64,000 nucleotides of DNA. Origin: CBDDBU01 sp965226045 (lineage in GTDB: Bacteria; Pseudomonadota; Alphaproteobacteria; VGEJ01). The position numbers and the translations under genes were made by a program. The stretch covers positions 1 through 64,000 of the forward strand of contig CBDDBU010000012.1 in the NCBI GenBank assembly GCA_965226045.1. Direction: 5' to 3'. Under the pieces are notes generated by a model. That model was given only the letters and a program-made list of their open reading frames with translations, was not told where the DNA came from and ran no database searches. This document shows, piece after piece, positions 1 through 9,188 of the stretch (the stretch's first letter is position 1; every line of letters starts with the position of its first letter).

Positions 1-407
1 CGTTGATCCGAAACGACGATCGCGCCCGGCGCGAGCACCGCATCGAGCGCGGGCGCGAGCCACGCCGCGAGATCGAGTGCCGCCTGCTTGTCGCCGGTCC
101 CGATGTCGCAGTGGGCGAGCGCCGCCAACCCGCCGATCCGCGCCATCGCGTGCGCCAGCGTCGCGTCGATATCGCCGAGTATCATGTACCGCTCATCGGG
201 GATGCACGCCGGATGGGCGGCGATGCGACGATCGAAGACGAAGATCTCGCGGTTCGGCAGACGCTCGCGCAAGTGATCGTAGGTCCGGCCGTTGCCGAGG
301 CCGAGTTCGAGCACCGGGCCGGGCACGTCAGCGATCATCCGCGCCGCCGCGCTGAGGCAGTCGCGCTGGGCCGAAACGCGCCGAATGAAGCTGTCGAGGC
401 GGCTCAT
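1..407 (-). CDS. class I SAM-dependent methyltransferase, partial at window edge
   Basis: About 135 residues are visible, starting from ATG at 407 (MSRLDSFIRRVSAQ) and running off the left edge, so the C-terminus is missing. The glycine-rich SAM-binding loop is seen as VLELGLGNGRTYDHL near residues 32-46, followed by an acidic strand end (IFVFDRR). The overall look matches the small Methyltransf_17-type family of alphaproteobacteria; the substrate is unknown. It starts 22 bases after the cyclic-nucleotide-binding gene on the same strand, so it is probably the last visible member of the operon that begins with the ABC transporter at 3557. The reading frame has no stop up to the edge. Confidence 0.7.
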   Translation of the reverse strand, partial: MSRLDSFIRRVSAQRDCLSAAARMIADVPGPVLELGLGNGRTYDHLRERLPNREIFVFDRRIAAHPACIPDERYMILGDIDATLAHAMARIGGLAALAHCDIGTGDKQAALDLAAWLAPALDAVLAPGAIVVSDQ

Positions 408-429
408 GACCGACTCGGCCTCGCCAGGA

Positions 430-885
430 TCAGCCCGCCGCGCCGCTGCGCTCCTCGCGCAACTGGTTGGTCGTGCGCTCCAGCCGGGCCGCCAGCTCGC
501 GCATGATCTCGACGCCCATCTGCGGAAACTCGCTGATCATGCGAAAGAACAGGTCCTTGGTGATCTTGAGGACGGTCACGGTGTCGGTGGCGGTGACCGT
601 CGCCGTCCTCGGCACATCGCACAGGATAGCGATCTCGCCGACGAAGTCGTCCTGACCGACCTTGGCGACCGTCAGCGGCCCTTGCGCCGTATCGATGGTC
701 ACATCGCACTGGCCGCCGATGATAACGAACGCCGCGTCGCCCATTTCTCCCTGCACGCACAGGCTCTGACCGGCATGGAACGTCAGCCGCTCGCTGGTGA
801 AGGCCAGCAGCTTAAGCTTCGAGGGTTCGATCTTGCTGAACAGCGGTATCCGTCGCAGCAGGTCGACTTCTTCATTGAGGCTCAC
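430..885 (-). CDS. stand-alone cyclic nucleotide-binding domain protein
   Basis: A 151-residue protein that is essentially one Crp-type cNMP-binding beta-roll. N-terminal LLRRIPLFSKIEPSKLK is the usual entry helix; FVGEIAILCDVPRTA (about residues 82-96) is the phosphate-binding cassette, with the Glu and Arg that contact the ribose and cyclic phosphate both retained, so cAMP or cGMP binding is plausible. There is no DNA-binding helix-turn-helix and no kinase or channel domain, so it probably acts through a partner. It lies 20 bases downstream of the ABC transporter gene on the same strand, which suggests co-transcription and possibly cyclic-nucleotide control of that transporter (inference). 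Confidence 0.88.
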   Translation of the reverse strand: MSLNEEVDLLRRIPLFSKIEPSKLKLLAFTSERLTFHAGQSLCVQGEMGDAAFVIIGGQCDVTIDTAQGPLTVAKVGQDDFVGEIAILCDVPRTATVTATDTVTVLKITKDLFFRMISEFPQMGVEIMRELAARLERTTNQLREERSGAAG

Positions 886-905
886 ATCATCCTCCTTCTC
901 CGAGG

Positions 906-3557
906 CTACTCCGCAGCCAACATGCCGTGGAACTCGGTGCCGTCTCTATTGAGATCGGCATAAGACCCCTGTTCAGCAACCTTTCCGTTACGCATGACCA
1001 CAATGTGATCAAAATTCTCGGCCAGCGAGGGCCGGTGCAGCGCCCAGACCACGCATCGGCCCTTGAACTCCTCGAGGAGCGCCGGCGGAATGCGTGACTG
1101 CGCCGCAGTATCGAGGGCGGCCGTTGACTCCGAGAGAATGAGCACGTCGGGGCGTTTGAGGACCGCGCGCGCGATCGCGAGTTTCTGTCGCTGCGAGCCC
1201 GACAGTCGTGAGCCGGCGATGCCGACGTCGTAATCGAGCGCCACCATCCCCACCATGTCCTCCAGCCCGAGCCCCTCGATCACCTCGGCGACCACGCGTC
1301 CGACTCGGTCCGCCGCTTGCGCCTCGCCGTAGGCGGCTTTGCCGAACAGGATGTTGTCCTGGAGATTGGCGCTGCTGTTGTAGGCCTCGGCATCGTAGAA
1401 CTCGACCGCGTCCCTAAGCTCCGCGGGGAGGTTCGCGGCGAACTCCCCGCGGGCTTCCAGCACCTTGGCCTGCATCTCCGCGTCGATCAAGCCGAGGCGA
1501 TGGCGCGCCGGAATCAGCTTGAACGGAAGCGACATCAGGCGCGCGCGGTCCTCGGACCCGAGGTCGCCCAGCTGATCGCGATCGACCCGGGTCAACAGCG
1601 CCTGAAACTCCGGCAGATCCTCGGCGTTGATGAAACCGAATTGCTGGAAGAATTCGTGGTCGGGCCGAAGATCGGCGAACAGCTCCACCATGGTCGCGGC
1701 GACCTGATAGCCGATCGACAGCATGGTTTCGCGCAGCCCGACCTGATCGAGCACCGAGAGCACGTAATCGTCGCCGGCGAGGTTGTCCATCGCGAAGTGT
1801 TCGCCCACCGGGTTCCCGAACAGCAGGTTCTCGCCGACGGTCGCATTAGTGTTGTAGCGCTCGCGGTCGAAGGTCTCGATCAACGAGGCGATGGTCGGAT
1901 CCTTGGCCGCGCGCTCGCGAAACGCCCGGCGCGCCGACAGAATGCCCGCGGCCACGTCAGGCCGTGTTTTGGGGTCGATCGTCCCGCGAAGCCCGAGTTG
2001 GTATACGTCCTGGCCGAGGTCGACCAATTTGAGGACTCGCAAACCCGCACCGCGGAGGGCGTCGAGATCGGCCACGCCAGCGGCCTTGTAGTCGACCCAG
2101 TCGGCCCCGACATCGTAGTCGATGTTGCCCGAGCGCGCCGCCTCGGCCGCCTCGGCCTTGCGGCGCGCTTCGGCGGCGCCGTCATAGTCGGGCGCGACCA
2201 GCGGCCGGTGCTTTAGGCCATAGAACAGGTTTTCCCCCAGCGTCGTCGCGAAGATAAAGCCCTGGGGCCCGACATAGGAGATGCGCCGGCCGGTCACCGC
2301 TTCCGGCAGACCGGCCAGATCGGCTCCGTTGACGGCGATGGCGCCGTTGCTCGGGTCCAGCAGCCTCGCCAGCAGCAGGGTCAGGTCTTCCTTGCCCGAA
2401 CCGTGCGGGCCGACCAGCGCCACGTGCTGATCGAGACGAATGCGAAGGGAAACGCCGTCGACCACGCTGTTGTCCTGGTCGTCGGTCAGCGTCAAATTGG
2501 CGACGTTGAACTCGCCCGTCAACGGCGCCACGGTTTCCGGCTCGTCGAGCTGGTAGCTCGCGCCCAGGATCCCCGGCGGATCGAACTGACCGACCACCTG
2601 GTCGTACTTGATGCGCGCATCCTCCTTCAACTGGTAATAGCGAAGGAGTTCCTTCCACGGCGAGGCGAGGTCTTTGTGGGCGGCGATCGCCGCGATCAAG
2701 GTGCCGATCTCGAGCTGACCCGAGATCGTGAGATAGCCGCCAATTGAATAAAAGAAGAACGGCCCCAGCTGCTGGATGAAATTGTTGAGAAACTTGATGA
2801 AGAACTTCTGTCGGTAGATCGCGTACCGGACGTCGAAAATCGCGCCGAGCTGATGTGAGAAATTGGCCAGCGCGAGGTTCGAGGTGTCGTGAATATGGAT
2901 CTCGGGCACGCCCTGGACGGTCTCGCCGATGCGGTCGGAGAGCCGTCGCACCAGGCGCACGCGCTCCTTGCCGAGCAGATTCACCCGGCGTTGCAGCTTG
3001 GGGATGACGTAGACCTGAAGCGGATAGAGCGAGACCGCCGCCGCCGCCATGATCGGGTCCTGAATGAACAGGAACGCTAGGATGACGATCAGTGTGCCGC
3101 CCTGAAAAGTCGGCAAGGAGAAGGCATCGCCGATGAACCCGCCCAACGGCTCGACCTCGGCGGTAATCATCGGAATAATCTCGCCCTGGGACACCTTGCG
3201 GAAGGTCGGAAGGGGAAACCGCAAGACCCGCGCGTACAGGTCGTAGCGCAATCGGCGCAACATCCGCTCGCCGGTCAACCCCCTGAAAACGTTGACGTAA
3301 TACTTGAACCCCTGGTTGACGACCACGAGCAGTAGGAAGACCCCGCACAGCGCCAACAGGTAGCTAAATTGACTGAACTCGACGCCGAGGACGGTCACCG
3401 GAAAGGTCGCGCCGGCCTGGATCGCGTCGTTCACGATCGCCTTCGGCACCTCGTAAAAGGCGTAGAGAAATGGGAACGAGGCCGCCGCCAGCAGCGACAG
3501 CAAGATCTGCTGTCGATAACTATGGCGCAAAACGAATTTGAAGATTGTGGGTTCCAT
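906..3557 (-). CDS. ABC transporter, fused membrane and ATPase domains, atypical NBD
   Basis: 883 residues, against roughly 580-600 for an ordinary half-transporter. Residues 1 to about 330 form an exporter-type six-helix membrane domain. The nucleotide-binding domain begins with a Walker A of GPHGSGKED near residue 387 (the usual Ser/Thr after Lys is Glu). A Q-loop-like GPQGFIFATTLGENLFYG follows near 435. Then comes an insertion of about 300 residues containing two more copies of the same helical segment, marked ATVGENLLFG and ANLQDNILFG. Only after this do the signature (RLSGSQRQKLAIARA, near 785), Walker B (VLILSESTAALD, the usual Asp is Ser) and H-loop (WALHRPS) appear. Function is unknown; export of an envelope lipid or glycan is suggested by the divergent glycan cluster. 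It heads an operon with the cNMP-binding gene. Confidence 0.9.
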   Translation of the reverse strand: MEPTIFKFVLRHSYRQQILLSLLAAASFPFLYAFYEVPKAIVNDAIQAGATFPVTVLGVEFSQFSYLLALCGVFLLLVVVNQGFKYYVNVFRGLTGERMLRRLRYDLYARVLRFPLPTFRKVSQGEIIPMITAEVEPLGGFIGDAFSLPTFQGGTLIVILAFLFIQDPIMAAAAVSLYPLQVYVIPKLQRRVNLLGKERVRLVRRLSDRIGETVQGVPEIHIHDTSNLALANFSHQLGAIFDVRYAIYRQKFFIKFLNNFIQQLGPFFFYSIGGYLTISGQLEIGTLIAAIAAHKDLASPWKELLRYYQLKEDARIKYDQVVGQFDPPGILGASYQLDEPETVAPLTGEFNVANLTLTDDQDNSVVDGVSLRIRLDQHVALVGPHGSGKEDLTLLLARLLDPSNGAIAVNGADLAGLPEAVTGRRISYVGPQGFIFATTLGENLFYGLKHRPLVAPDYDGAAEARRKAEAAEAARSGNIDYDVGADWVDYKAAGVADLDALRGAGLRVLKLVDLGQDVYQLGLRGTIDPKTRPDVAAGILSARRAFRERAAKDPTIASLIETFDRERYNTNATVGENLLFGNPVGEHFAMDNLAGDDYVLSVLDQVGLRETMLSIGYQVAATMVELFADLRPDHEFFQQFGFINAEDLPEFQALLTRVDRDQLGDLGSEDRARLMSLPFKLIPARHRLGLIDAEMQAKVLEARGEFAANLPAELRDAVEFYDAEAYNSSANLQDNILFGKAAYGEAQAADRVGRVVAEVIEGLGLEDMVGMVALDYDVGIAGSRLSGSQRQKLAIARAVLKRPDVLILSESTAALDTAAQSRIPPALLEEFKGRCVVWALHRPSLAENFDHIVVMRNGKVAEQGSYADLNRDGTEFHGMLAAE

Positions 3558-3692
3558 CGAACCTGATCGCGACGCCGCCCTCGGGCGGCAAGAAATTCAC
3601 GGCGGCGAGGCCCTAACTTACGCTTATCCAGCGGTAAACGTCGGTCAAAAAAGCCACTTTTGCCCGGCCGGCCTCCGTGTCATGATCCTTCG

Positions 3693-4943
3693 ATGCTACA
3701 CGAAGTTGCTCCCGTCGCGAGACGCGGCACGCGCGACCCGCGCATTCTTATCTATAGCCATGATACCTTTGGCCTCGGGCACCTGCGGCGCTGCTTGACG
3801 ATCGCGCATTCGCTGGTTGAACATAATCAACGCCTCTCGGTCCTGATCTTGTCGGGATCGCCGATCATCGGCAGCTTCGATTTTCGCGCCCGGGTCGACT
3901 TCATCCGCATTCCCGGCGTCATCAAGCTGCGCAACGGCGAGTACACCCCGCTCAATCTGCACATGGATGTGGAAGAAACGCTGATGTTGCGTTCGTCCAT
4001 CATTCGCCACGCCGCCGACATCTTCGATCCGGACATTTTCATCGTCGACAAGGAACCGCTGGGACTGCGCGGCGAGGTCAAGGATACATTGCCGCTGCTG
4101 CGCGAACGCGGCACCCGCTTGGTGCTCGGCCTGCGCGATGTCCTCGACGAACCGGCGCTGCTCGCGCCGGAATGGGCGCGCAAGAACGTCCTGCCCAGTC
4201 TGCGCGACCTCTACGACGAGATTTGGATCTACGGGCTGCCGCAGATCTGCGACCCGCTCGCCGGAATCGCGCTGCCGGCCTCGGTCAGACGGAAGATCGT
4301 CTACACCGGATATCTGCTGCGGCGGATCAGCCAGCCGGTCCTCGCCCATCCGCCGCCGCCGATCACGCGTCGTCCGTATCTGCTGGTGACGACGGGCGGC
4401 GGCGGCGATGGCGAGGGGCTGATCGAGTGGGTGCTGCGGGCCTACGAGACCGAAGACCTGCTGCCCTATCCGGCGCTCCTGGTCCTCGGTCCGTTCATGC
4501 AGCCGGAGTTGCAGAAGGAGTTCCTGCTCCGCGCGGCCAAGCTGAAACGGGTCGAGGCGATCACCTTCGACGCCCACATGGAGAACCTCGAGGCCAACGC
4601 CGTCGGCATCGTGGCGATGGGCGGCTACAACACCTTCTGCGAGATTCTGTCGCTCGACAAACGGGCGATCATCATGCCGCGGACCGAGCCGCGTCTCGAA
4701 CAGTACATTCGGGCCGCGCGGGCGCAGGAGATAGGCCTGGTCAGCATGATCGAGGATGACGGCCACTATGACCCGGCTCGGATGGCGGCGGCATTGCGTG
4801 CGTTGCCGCAACAAAAAAAGCCGTTGGAGGTGATCGTACCGGGCCTGCTCGAGGGCCTCTCGAACGTCAACCGGCTCGCCGCGCCGTGGCTGGCGCGCGA
4901 CGATGCGACCGCGAGCGACGACGCCGTCCGCCGCCACGCCTGA
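3693..4943 (+). CDS. MurG-like (GT28-type) glycosyltransferase
   Basis: 416 residues from ATG 3693 (MLHEVAPVARRGTRD). An upstream in-frame start at 3660 would add eleven unlikely residues. The N-terminal Rossmann start RILIYSHDTFGLGHLRRC is typical of MurG-like enzymes, and the C-terminal donor-nucleotide loop is seen as VAIVAMGGYNTFCEIL-like sequence near residue 310. Nothing indicates a signal peptide or membrane helix, so it should be cytoplasmic or peripheral. It is the first gene of a tandem glycan cluster with six bases to the next gene, and is a divergent paralogue of the protein at 8007-9188. Donor and acceptor sugars cannot be read from the sequence. Confidence 0.85.
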   Translation: MLHEVAPVARRGTRDPRILIYSHDTFGLGHLRRCLTIAHSLVEHNQRLSVLILSGSPIIGSFDFRARVDFIRIPGVIKLRNGEYTPLNLHMDVEETLMLRSSIIRHAADIFDPDIFIVDKEPLGLRGEVKDTLPLLRERGTRLVLGLRDVLDEPALLAPEWARKNVLPSLRDLYDEIWIYGLPQICDPLAGIALPASVRRKIVYTGYLLRRISQPVLAHPPPPITRRPYLLVTTGGGGDGEGLIEWVLRAYETEDLLPYPALLVLGPFMQPELQKEFLLRAAKLKRVEAITFDAHMENLEANAVGIVAMGGYNTFCEILSLDKRAIIMPRTEPRLEQYIRAARAQEIGLVSMIEDDGHYDPARMAAALRALPQQKKPLEVIVPGLLEGLSNVNRLAAPWLARDDATASDDAVRRHA

Positions 4944-4949
4944 TCAGCG

Positions 4950-6224
4950 ATGAGCCGGCGTGTCGCCTTCGTCCTCAAGGGCTACCCGCGTCTGTCCGAG
5001 ACCTTCATCTCACAGGAAATCCGCGCGCTTGAGCGGCGCGGGCTGTCGATCGAGATATTCTCGCTGCGGCGACCGACCGACCGCCACGTCCACCCGATCC
5101 ACGCCGATATCGAAGCCCCGGTGCGCTACCTCCCCGAGTACCTGTACCGCGAGCCCCGGCGGGTCGCACGTGCGTGGCGGGCCTTGCGAGGCTCGCCGGC
5201 TTATCGCCGGGCGCGGCGCGTCTGGCTGCGGGATCTGGCGCGCGACCTGACCCCCAACCGGGTGCGGCGTTTCGGCCAGGCGCTGGTCCTCGCCCACGAG
5301 CTCGACCCCGGCATCGAGCAACTACACGCGCATTTCCTGCATACCCCGGCCTCGGTGGCACGCTATGCCAGCATCCTGACGGATCGGCCATGGAGTTGCT
5401 CGGCCCATGCCAAGGATGTCTGGACAATTCCGCGATGGGAAAAGGCCGAGAAGCTTGCCGCGTGTGCGTGGCTGACGACCTGTAGCGCCGGCACTCGCGA
5501 CCACCTCGCCCAGCTCGGCCGGCCCGAGCGCGTGCATCTCAACTACCACGGCATCGACGTGGCGCGCTTTTCAGCCAATCCAGAACCGTCGAACGCCCGG
5601 ACCGGCGGCGCGCCCGACGACCCGGTTATCATCCTGTCAGTGGGCCGCGCGGTCACCAAGAAAGGCCATGAAGTGCTGCTTGAAGCACTGGCCGGTTTAC
5701 CCGAGGACACGCACTGGCGGCTGGTCCATGTTGGCGGCGGGCCGCTGCAGCGCCGGCTCGCGGCGCGCGCCGGCGCGCTCGGCGTGGCGGGGCGGGTTAC
5801 CTGGCGGGGCATGCGGCCCCACGACGATGTCGTGGACGCATATCGCGGCGCCGATCTGTTCGCGCTGGCCAGCCGCATCGCCGCCGACGGCGACCGCGAC
5901 GGGCTTCCCAACGTCCTGGTCGAGGCGCAGAGCCAGGGCCTCCCGTGCGTCGCCACCACGGCGGCGGCGATTCCCGAACTGATCGAGGATGGCGTCAACG
6001 GCCTGCTGGTGGCGCCCGACGATGTCACGGCGCTGCGCGACGCGCTCGCCCGCCTGATCGCCGACCCCCAACAGCGCCAGCGACTAGGCGACGCCGGCAA
6101 CCGGATCGTACGCGAGCGGTTTCCGCTTGAGCGCGGAATCGCCGGGCTGGCCCGGCTGTTCGGTCTCCCGGATGAACGAGCATTGGCCGACGAGCGCGCG
6201 GCCGCCGCTGGCGCCGCGCGCTAG
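4950..6224 (+). CDS. GT4-family glycosyltransferase
   Basis: 424 residues. The start VAFVLKGYPRLSETFISQEI is the classic N-terminus of colanic-acid-type (WcaL-like) GT4 enzymes. The catalytic GT-B C-terminal half has ILSVGRAVTKKGHEVLLEAL, GGGPLQRRL and a donor-binding segment with DGLPNVLVEAQSQGLP (E-x7-E motif) near residues 312-327. It should transfer a sugar from a nucleotide donor to a lipid- or glycan-linked acceptor on the inner membrane face. It follows the MurG-like gene by six bases and ends just before the next glycosyltransferase start, so the set looks co-transcribed. Confidence 0.9.
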   Translation: MSRRVAFVLKGYPRLSETFISQEIRALERRGLSIEIFSLRRPTDRHVHPIHADIEAPVRYLPEYLYREPRRVARAWRALRGSPAYRRARRVWLRDLARDLTPNRVRRFGQALVLAHELDPGIEQLHAHFLHTPASVARYASILTDRPWSCSAHAKDVWTIPRWEKAEKLAACAWLTTCSAGTRDHLAQLGRPERVHLNYHGIDVARFSANPEPSNARTGGAPDDPVIILSVGRAVTKKGHEVLLEALAGLPEDTHWRLVHVGGGPLQRRLAARAGALGVAGRVTWRGMRPHDDVVDAYRGADLFALASRIAADGDRDGLPNVLVEAQSQGLPCVATTAAAIPELIEDGVNGLLVAPDDVTALRDALARLIADPQQRQRLGDAGNRIVRERFPLERGIAGLARLFGLPDERALADERAAAAGAAR

Positions 6225-6225
6225 C

Positions 6226-7389
6226 ATGCGCATCGCCTTCTACGCACCGCTCAAGCCGCCCCGCCACGAGATTCCCTCGGGTGATCGTCTGATGGCGCGG
6301 CTGTTGATGCGGGCCTTGGCGACGGCGGGCCACGAGGTCGAGGTAGCCTCCGAGTTCAGGAGTTATGACCGCACCCCGGACGGCACGGCGCAGGAAGACA
6401 TCCGCGCCCGCGCCGAGGTGATCGCCGACGACCTGGCGGCGACATATCAAGACGCCGGGCCGCAGGTGCGCCCCGATGCGTGGTTCACCTACCATGTCTA
6501 CTACCGCGCCCCCGATTGGCTGGGGCCGCGCATCAGCGACCGCCTCGGCATTCCCTATCTGATCGCCGAGCCGTCGTTCGCCCCGAAGCGCGCCACCGGG
6601 CCGTGGCATCTCGGCCACGAGGCGGCCGGTGCCGCCATCGCCACGGCCGATACGGTTTTCTGCCTCACCCGCCACGACCTCGCCTGCGTCCAACCCCTGG
6701 TCACGACGCCCGAACGCCTGCATTTTCTGCCACCGTTCCTCGATGCCGAGCCCTTTGCCGCCGCGCTCCGGCACCGCGATCCGGCGCGGCGCGCCCTGGC
6801 GCACGAACTGGGCCTGTCGCCCGGGCATCCGTGGTTGCTCGCGGTCGCCATGCTGCGGCCGGGTGACAAGCTGGCCTCATACCGTGCCCTCGCCGCCGCG
6901 CTTGAGCGGCTCCCCGATCTAGAGTGGCAGCTCGTGATCGTCGGCGAGGGCGAAGCGCGCGAGGCCGTAGGGGCGGCGTTCGCGGCCCTCCCCGCCGGGC
7001 GCGTTCACTTCGCCGGCGCACGCGCGGCGGAGGCGTTGGCTCAGATCTACGCGGCCTGCGACTTATACGTGTGGCCAGCCGTCAACGAAGCCTATGGCAT
7101 GGCGTTCCTGGAGGCCCAGGCCGCCGGCCTGCCGGTGGTCGCGTGCGGCGTTCGCGGCGTGCCGGATGTGGTGCGCGGTGGCGAGACCGGCCTGCTCGCG
7201 CCCGCAGGCGATGCGGCGGCCTTCGCGGCGCTCATCAGGCGCCTGCTGGACGCGCCGGCCGCACGCCAGCACATGGGCGAAAGCGCTTCCCGCTTCGTCG
7301 CCGGCTCACGCACACTCGGCGATGCCGCCCGCACTCTCGATCGCGTGCTGCGCGAGGTCGCCGGCTCAACCCATCGGCGCGCCTCGTGA
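6226..7389 (+). CDS. GT4-like glycosyltransferase
   Basis: 387 residues from ATG 6226 (MRIAFYAPLKPPRHEIPSG), one base after the stop of the previous gene; a longer in-frame opening at 6127 would overlap that gene by about 100 bases and is not preferred. GT-B fold: N-terminal SGDRLMARLLMRALATAGHEV, C-terminal EGEAREAVGAAF, and the donor-site motif EAYGMAFLEAQAAGLPVV near residues 288-305. The stop overlaps the GTG of the following phosphatase gene (GTGA). The product is predicted to be cytoplasmic and to act in the same glycan pathway as its neighbours; the sugar is unknown. Confidence 0.88.
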   Translation: MRIAFYAPLKPPRHEIPSGDRLMARLLMRALATAGHEVEVASEFRSYDRTPDGTAQEDIRARAEVIADDLAATYQDAGPQVRPDAWFTYHVYYRAPDWLGPRISDRLGIPYLIAEPSFAPKRATGPWHLGHEAAGAAIATADTVFCLTRHDLACVQPLVTTPERLHFLPPFLDAEPFAAALRHRDPARRALAHELGLSPGHPWLLAVAMLRPGDKLASYRALAAALERLPDLEWQLVIVGEGEAREAVGAAFAALPAGRVHFAGARAAEALAQIYAACDLYVWPAVNEAYGMAFLEAQAAGLPVVACGVRGVPDVVRGGETGLLAPAGDAAAFAALIRRLLDAPAARQHMGESASRFVAGSRTLGDAARTLDRVLREVAGSTHRRAS

Positions 7390-8006
7390 CCACCCTCGCG
7401 CTCCTCCGCCACGGCCCGACCGCCTGGAACATCGAGGGCCGGTTGCAAGGCCGCGCCGACATCCCGCTCGGCGCGGCCGCGCACCGCGAGCTCTCGGGCT
7501 TGCGGCTGCCGACGTGCCTCGCTGACGCGCGATGGGTGACGAGCCCGCTCCGCCGGGCCGTCGAGACCGCGCGCTGCCTCGGCGCATCGTTGCCTGAGAC
7601 CGACCAGCGCCTCATCGAGATGGACTGGGGCGCGTGGGAGGGGCGTACACTCGGCGAACTCCGCGACCAACCCGGCCTGTTTTTCGCGGCCGCCGAGGCG
7701 CGCGGCCTCGACCTCACGCTACCGGACGGCGAGAGCCCACGCGATGTCCAGGACCGCTTGCGTCCGTGGCTGAGGGAGATCGCGATCGACGGCGACGCAA
7801 CAGTTGCGGTGACCCACAAGGGCGTCATCCGCGCCGTGCTCGGCCTGGCCTGCGACTGGAATTTCCTCGGGGCCCCGCCCGCCAAGCTCGAGTGGCCGGC
7901 GGTTCATGTGTTCGAACTCGACGCGCACGGCCATCCGCACGTCGCTACGCTCAACCTGCGCTTGTCCCCGATCGGGCGGCCGGCGTCATCGGCCCGGAGC
8001 ACCTGA
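7386..8006 (+). CDS. histidine phosphatase family (phosphoglycerate-mutase-like) protein
   Basis: 206 residues from GTG 7386, chosen because it gives TTLALLRHGPTAWN right at the N-terminus and a 4-base GTGA overlap with the upstream gene. LLRHGPTAWN holds the catalytic RHG; SPLRRAVETA supplies the second Arg and EMDWGAWEG the acid; TVAVTHKGVIRAVLG carries the second catalytic His. The fold hydrolyses or transfers phosphate from small metabolites. In this cluster it could remove phosphate from a sugar or polyprenyl-linked precursor (inference), by analogy with phosphatases found inside other glycan operons. It ends directly against the GTG of the next gene. Confidence 0.85.
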   Translation: MTTLALLRHGPTAWNIEGRLQGRADIPLGAAAHRELSGLRLPTCLADARWVTSPLRRAVETARCLGASLPETDQRLIEMDWGAWEGRTLGELRDQPGLFFAAAEARGLDLTLPDGESPRDVQDRLRPWLREIAIDGDATVAVTHKGVIRAVLGLACDWNFLGAPPAKLEWPAVHVFELDAHGHPHVATLNLRLSPIGRPASSARST

Positions 8007-9188
8007 GTGGGCCGGCGGGTTCTCTTCTATGTCCAGCATCTGCTCGGCATCGGCCATCTGCGGCGCGCCGCGACCCTGACGCGCGCCATGAGCGCGGCCG
8101 GACTCGACGTTGCCCTGGTCTCGGGCGGCCACAAGATCCCCGGCCTCAACATCGGTGGCGGACGCCTCGTCCAACTCGCGCCCACCCGGGCGCCTGACCT
8201 CTATTTCAAGGTCCTGGTCGATGAGAACGACCAGCCGATCGATGACGCGTGGCGCGCGGCGCGCCGCCGCCAACTGATGGCCACATGGCGCGAATTCCGA
8301 CCCCACGTCCTGATGTTCGAGCTGTTCCCATTCGGGCGCCGGCAGATGCGTTTCGAGTTGTTACCGCTCCTCGATGCGTCGCTAGCCGCGCCGCGTCGCC
8401 CGGTCATCGTCTCGTCGGTCCGCGACATTCTCGTTGGCCAGCACAGGGCCGCGCGTAACGACGAAATGCTCGGGCTGATCGAGACCTATTTCGACCATGT
8501 CATGGTCCACGGCGATCCCCAACTGGTCTCGTTCGAGGAGACCTTCGCGCACGCCGGCCGGATCGCCGACAAACTGGTGTACACCGGCTACGCCGTCGAT
8601 CGCGGCGGCCAGTCCGGCGCGGTGGGTAGGCCGGGCCATGGACCAAGTCGGGGCCCAAGTCATAACGAGGTGATCGTCTCGGCCGGCGGCGGTGCGGTCG
8701 GTCTCGAATTACTGCGAACCGCGATCGCCGCCCGCCCGGCGACGCGGCTCAACCACCATCGGTGGCGCGTGCTGGTCGGCATCAAGGTTTCCGACTCGGA
8801 GCATGAGGCGCTCGTTCGGGCAGCGGCGCCGGGGATCGTCGTCGAGCGCGCCCGCCCCGACTTCACGACCTTGATCCGCAACTGCGTGCTGTCGATCAGC
8901 CAGGGCGGCTACAACACCGTGTTCGAGGTGTTGGACGCCGGCGTGCGCGGGGTCATCGTGCCCTACGCCGGCGGCATCGAGACCGAGCAAACCTTGCGCG
9001 CCGCGCGCCTCGCCGAGCGCGGCCTGGTCCACGTCCTGGCCGAGTCCGCGCTGACACCTCAGGCCCTGGCCGCCACCATCGAGGCGGCCATGGACGCACC
9101 CCCGACCAGCACCGCAGGCATCGATACCGGCGGCAACGAAAAGAGCGCCGCCCTGATCGGCGGCTGGGCCGACGGGGCCGGCTGGTGA
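8007..9188 (+). CDS. second MurG-like glycosyltransferase
   Basis: 393 residues beginning with GTG directly after the preceding stop. GRRVLFYVQHLLGIGHLRRA mirrors the SHDTFGLGHLRRC start of the protein at 3693-4943, and SISQGGYNTVFEVLD near residues 297-311 mirrors its GGYNTFCEIL donor loop. The two are thus paralogues within one cluster. The central region VSSVRDILVGQ also resembles the other copy. Predicted cytoplasmic or membrane-peripheral GT-B enzyme; donor unknown. Its stop overlaps the GTG of the deacetylase-like gene by four bases. Confidence 0.82.
   Translation: MGRRVLFYVQHLLGIGHLRRAATLTRAMSAAGLDVALVSGGHKIPGLNIGGGRLVQLAPTRAPDLYFKVLVDENDQPIDDAWRAARRRQLMATWREFRPHVLMFELFPFGRRQMRFELLPLLDASLAAPRRPVIVSSVRDILVGQHRAARNDEMLGLIETYFDHVMVHGDPQLVSFEETFAHAGRIADKLVYTGYAVDRGGQSGAVGRPGHGPSRGPSHNEVIVSAGGGAVGLELLRTAIAARPATRLNHHRWRVLVGIKVSDSEHEALVRAAAPGIVVERARPDFTTLIRNCVLSISQGGYNTVFEVLDAGVRGVIVPYAGGIETEQTLRAARLAERGLVHVLAESALTPQALAATIEAAMDAPPTSTAGIDTGGNEKSAALIGGWADGAGW

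Noticed and set aside
1317..2216. Long plus-strand open frame of 299 codons opposite the ABC transporter
   Set aside because: It is antisense to a protein with clear domains and has no recognisable motif; typical GC-rich shadow.
3558..3692. Specific cNMP-receptor (CRP) binding site in the divergent gap of the glycan cluster
   Set aside because: No TGTGA-N6-TCACA-like palindrome is visible.
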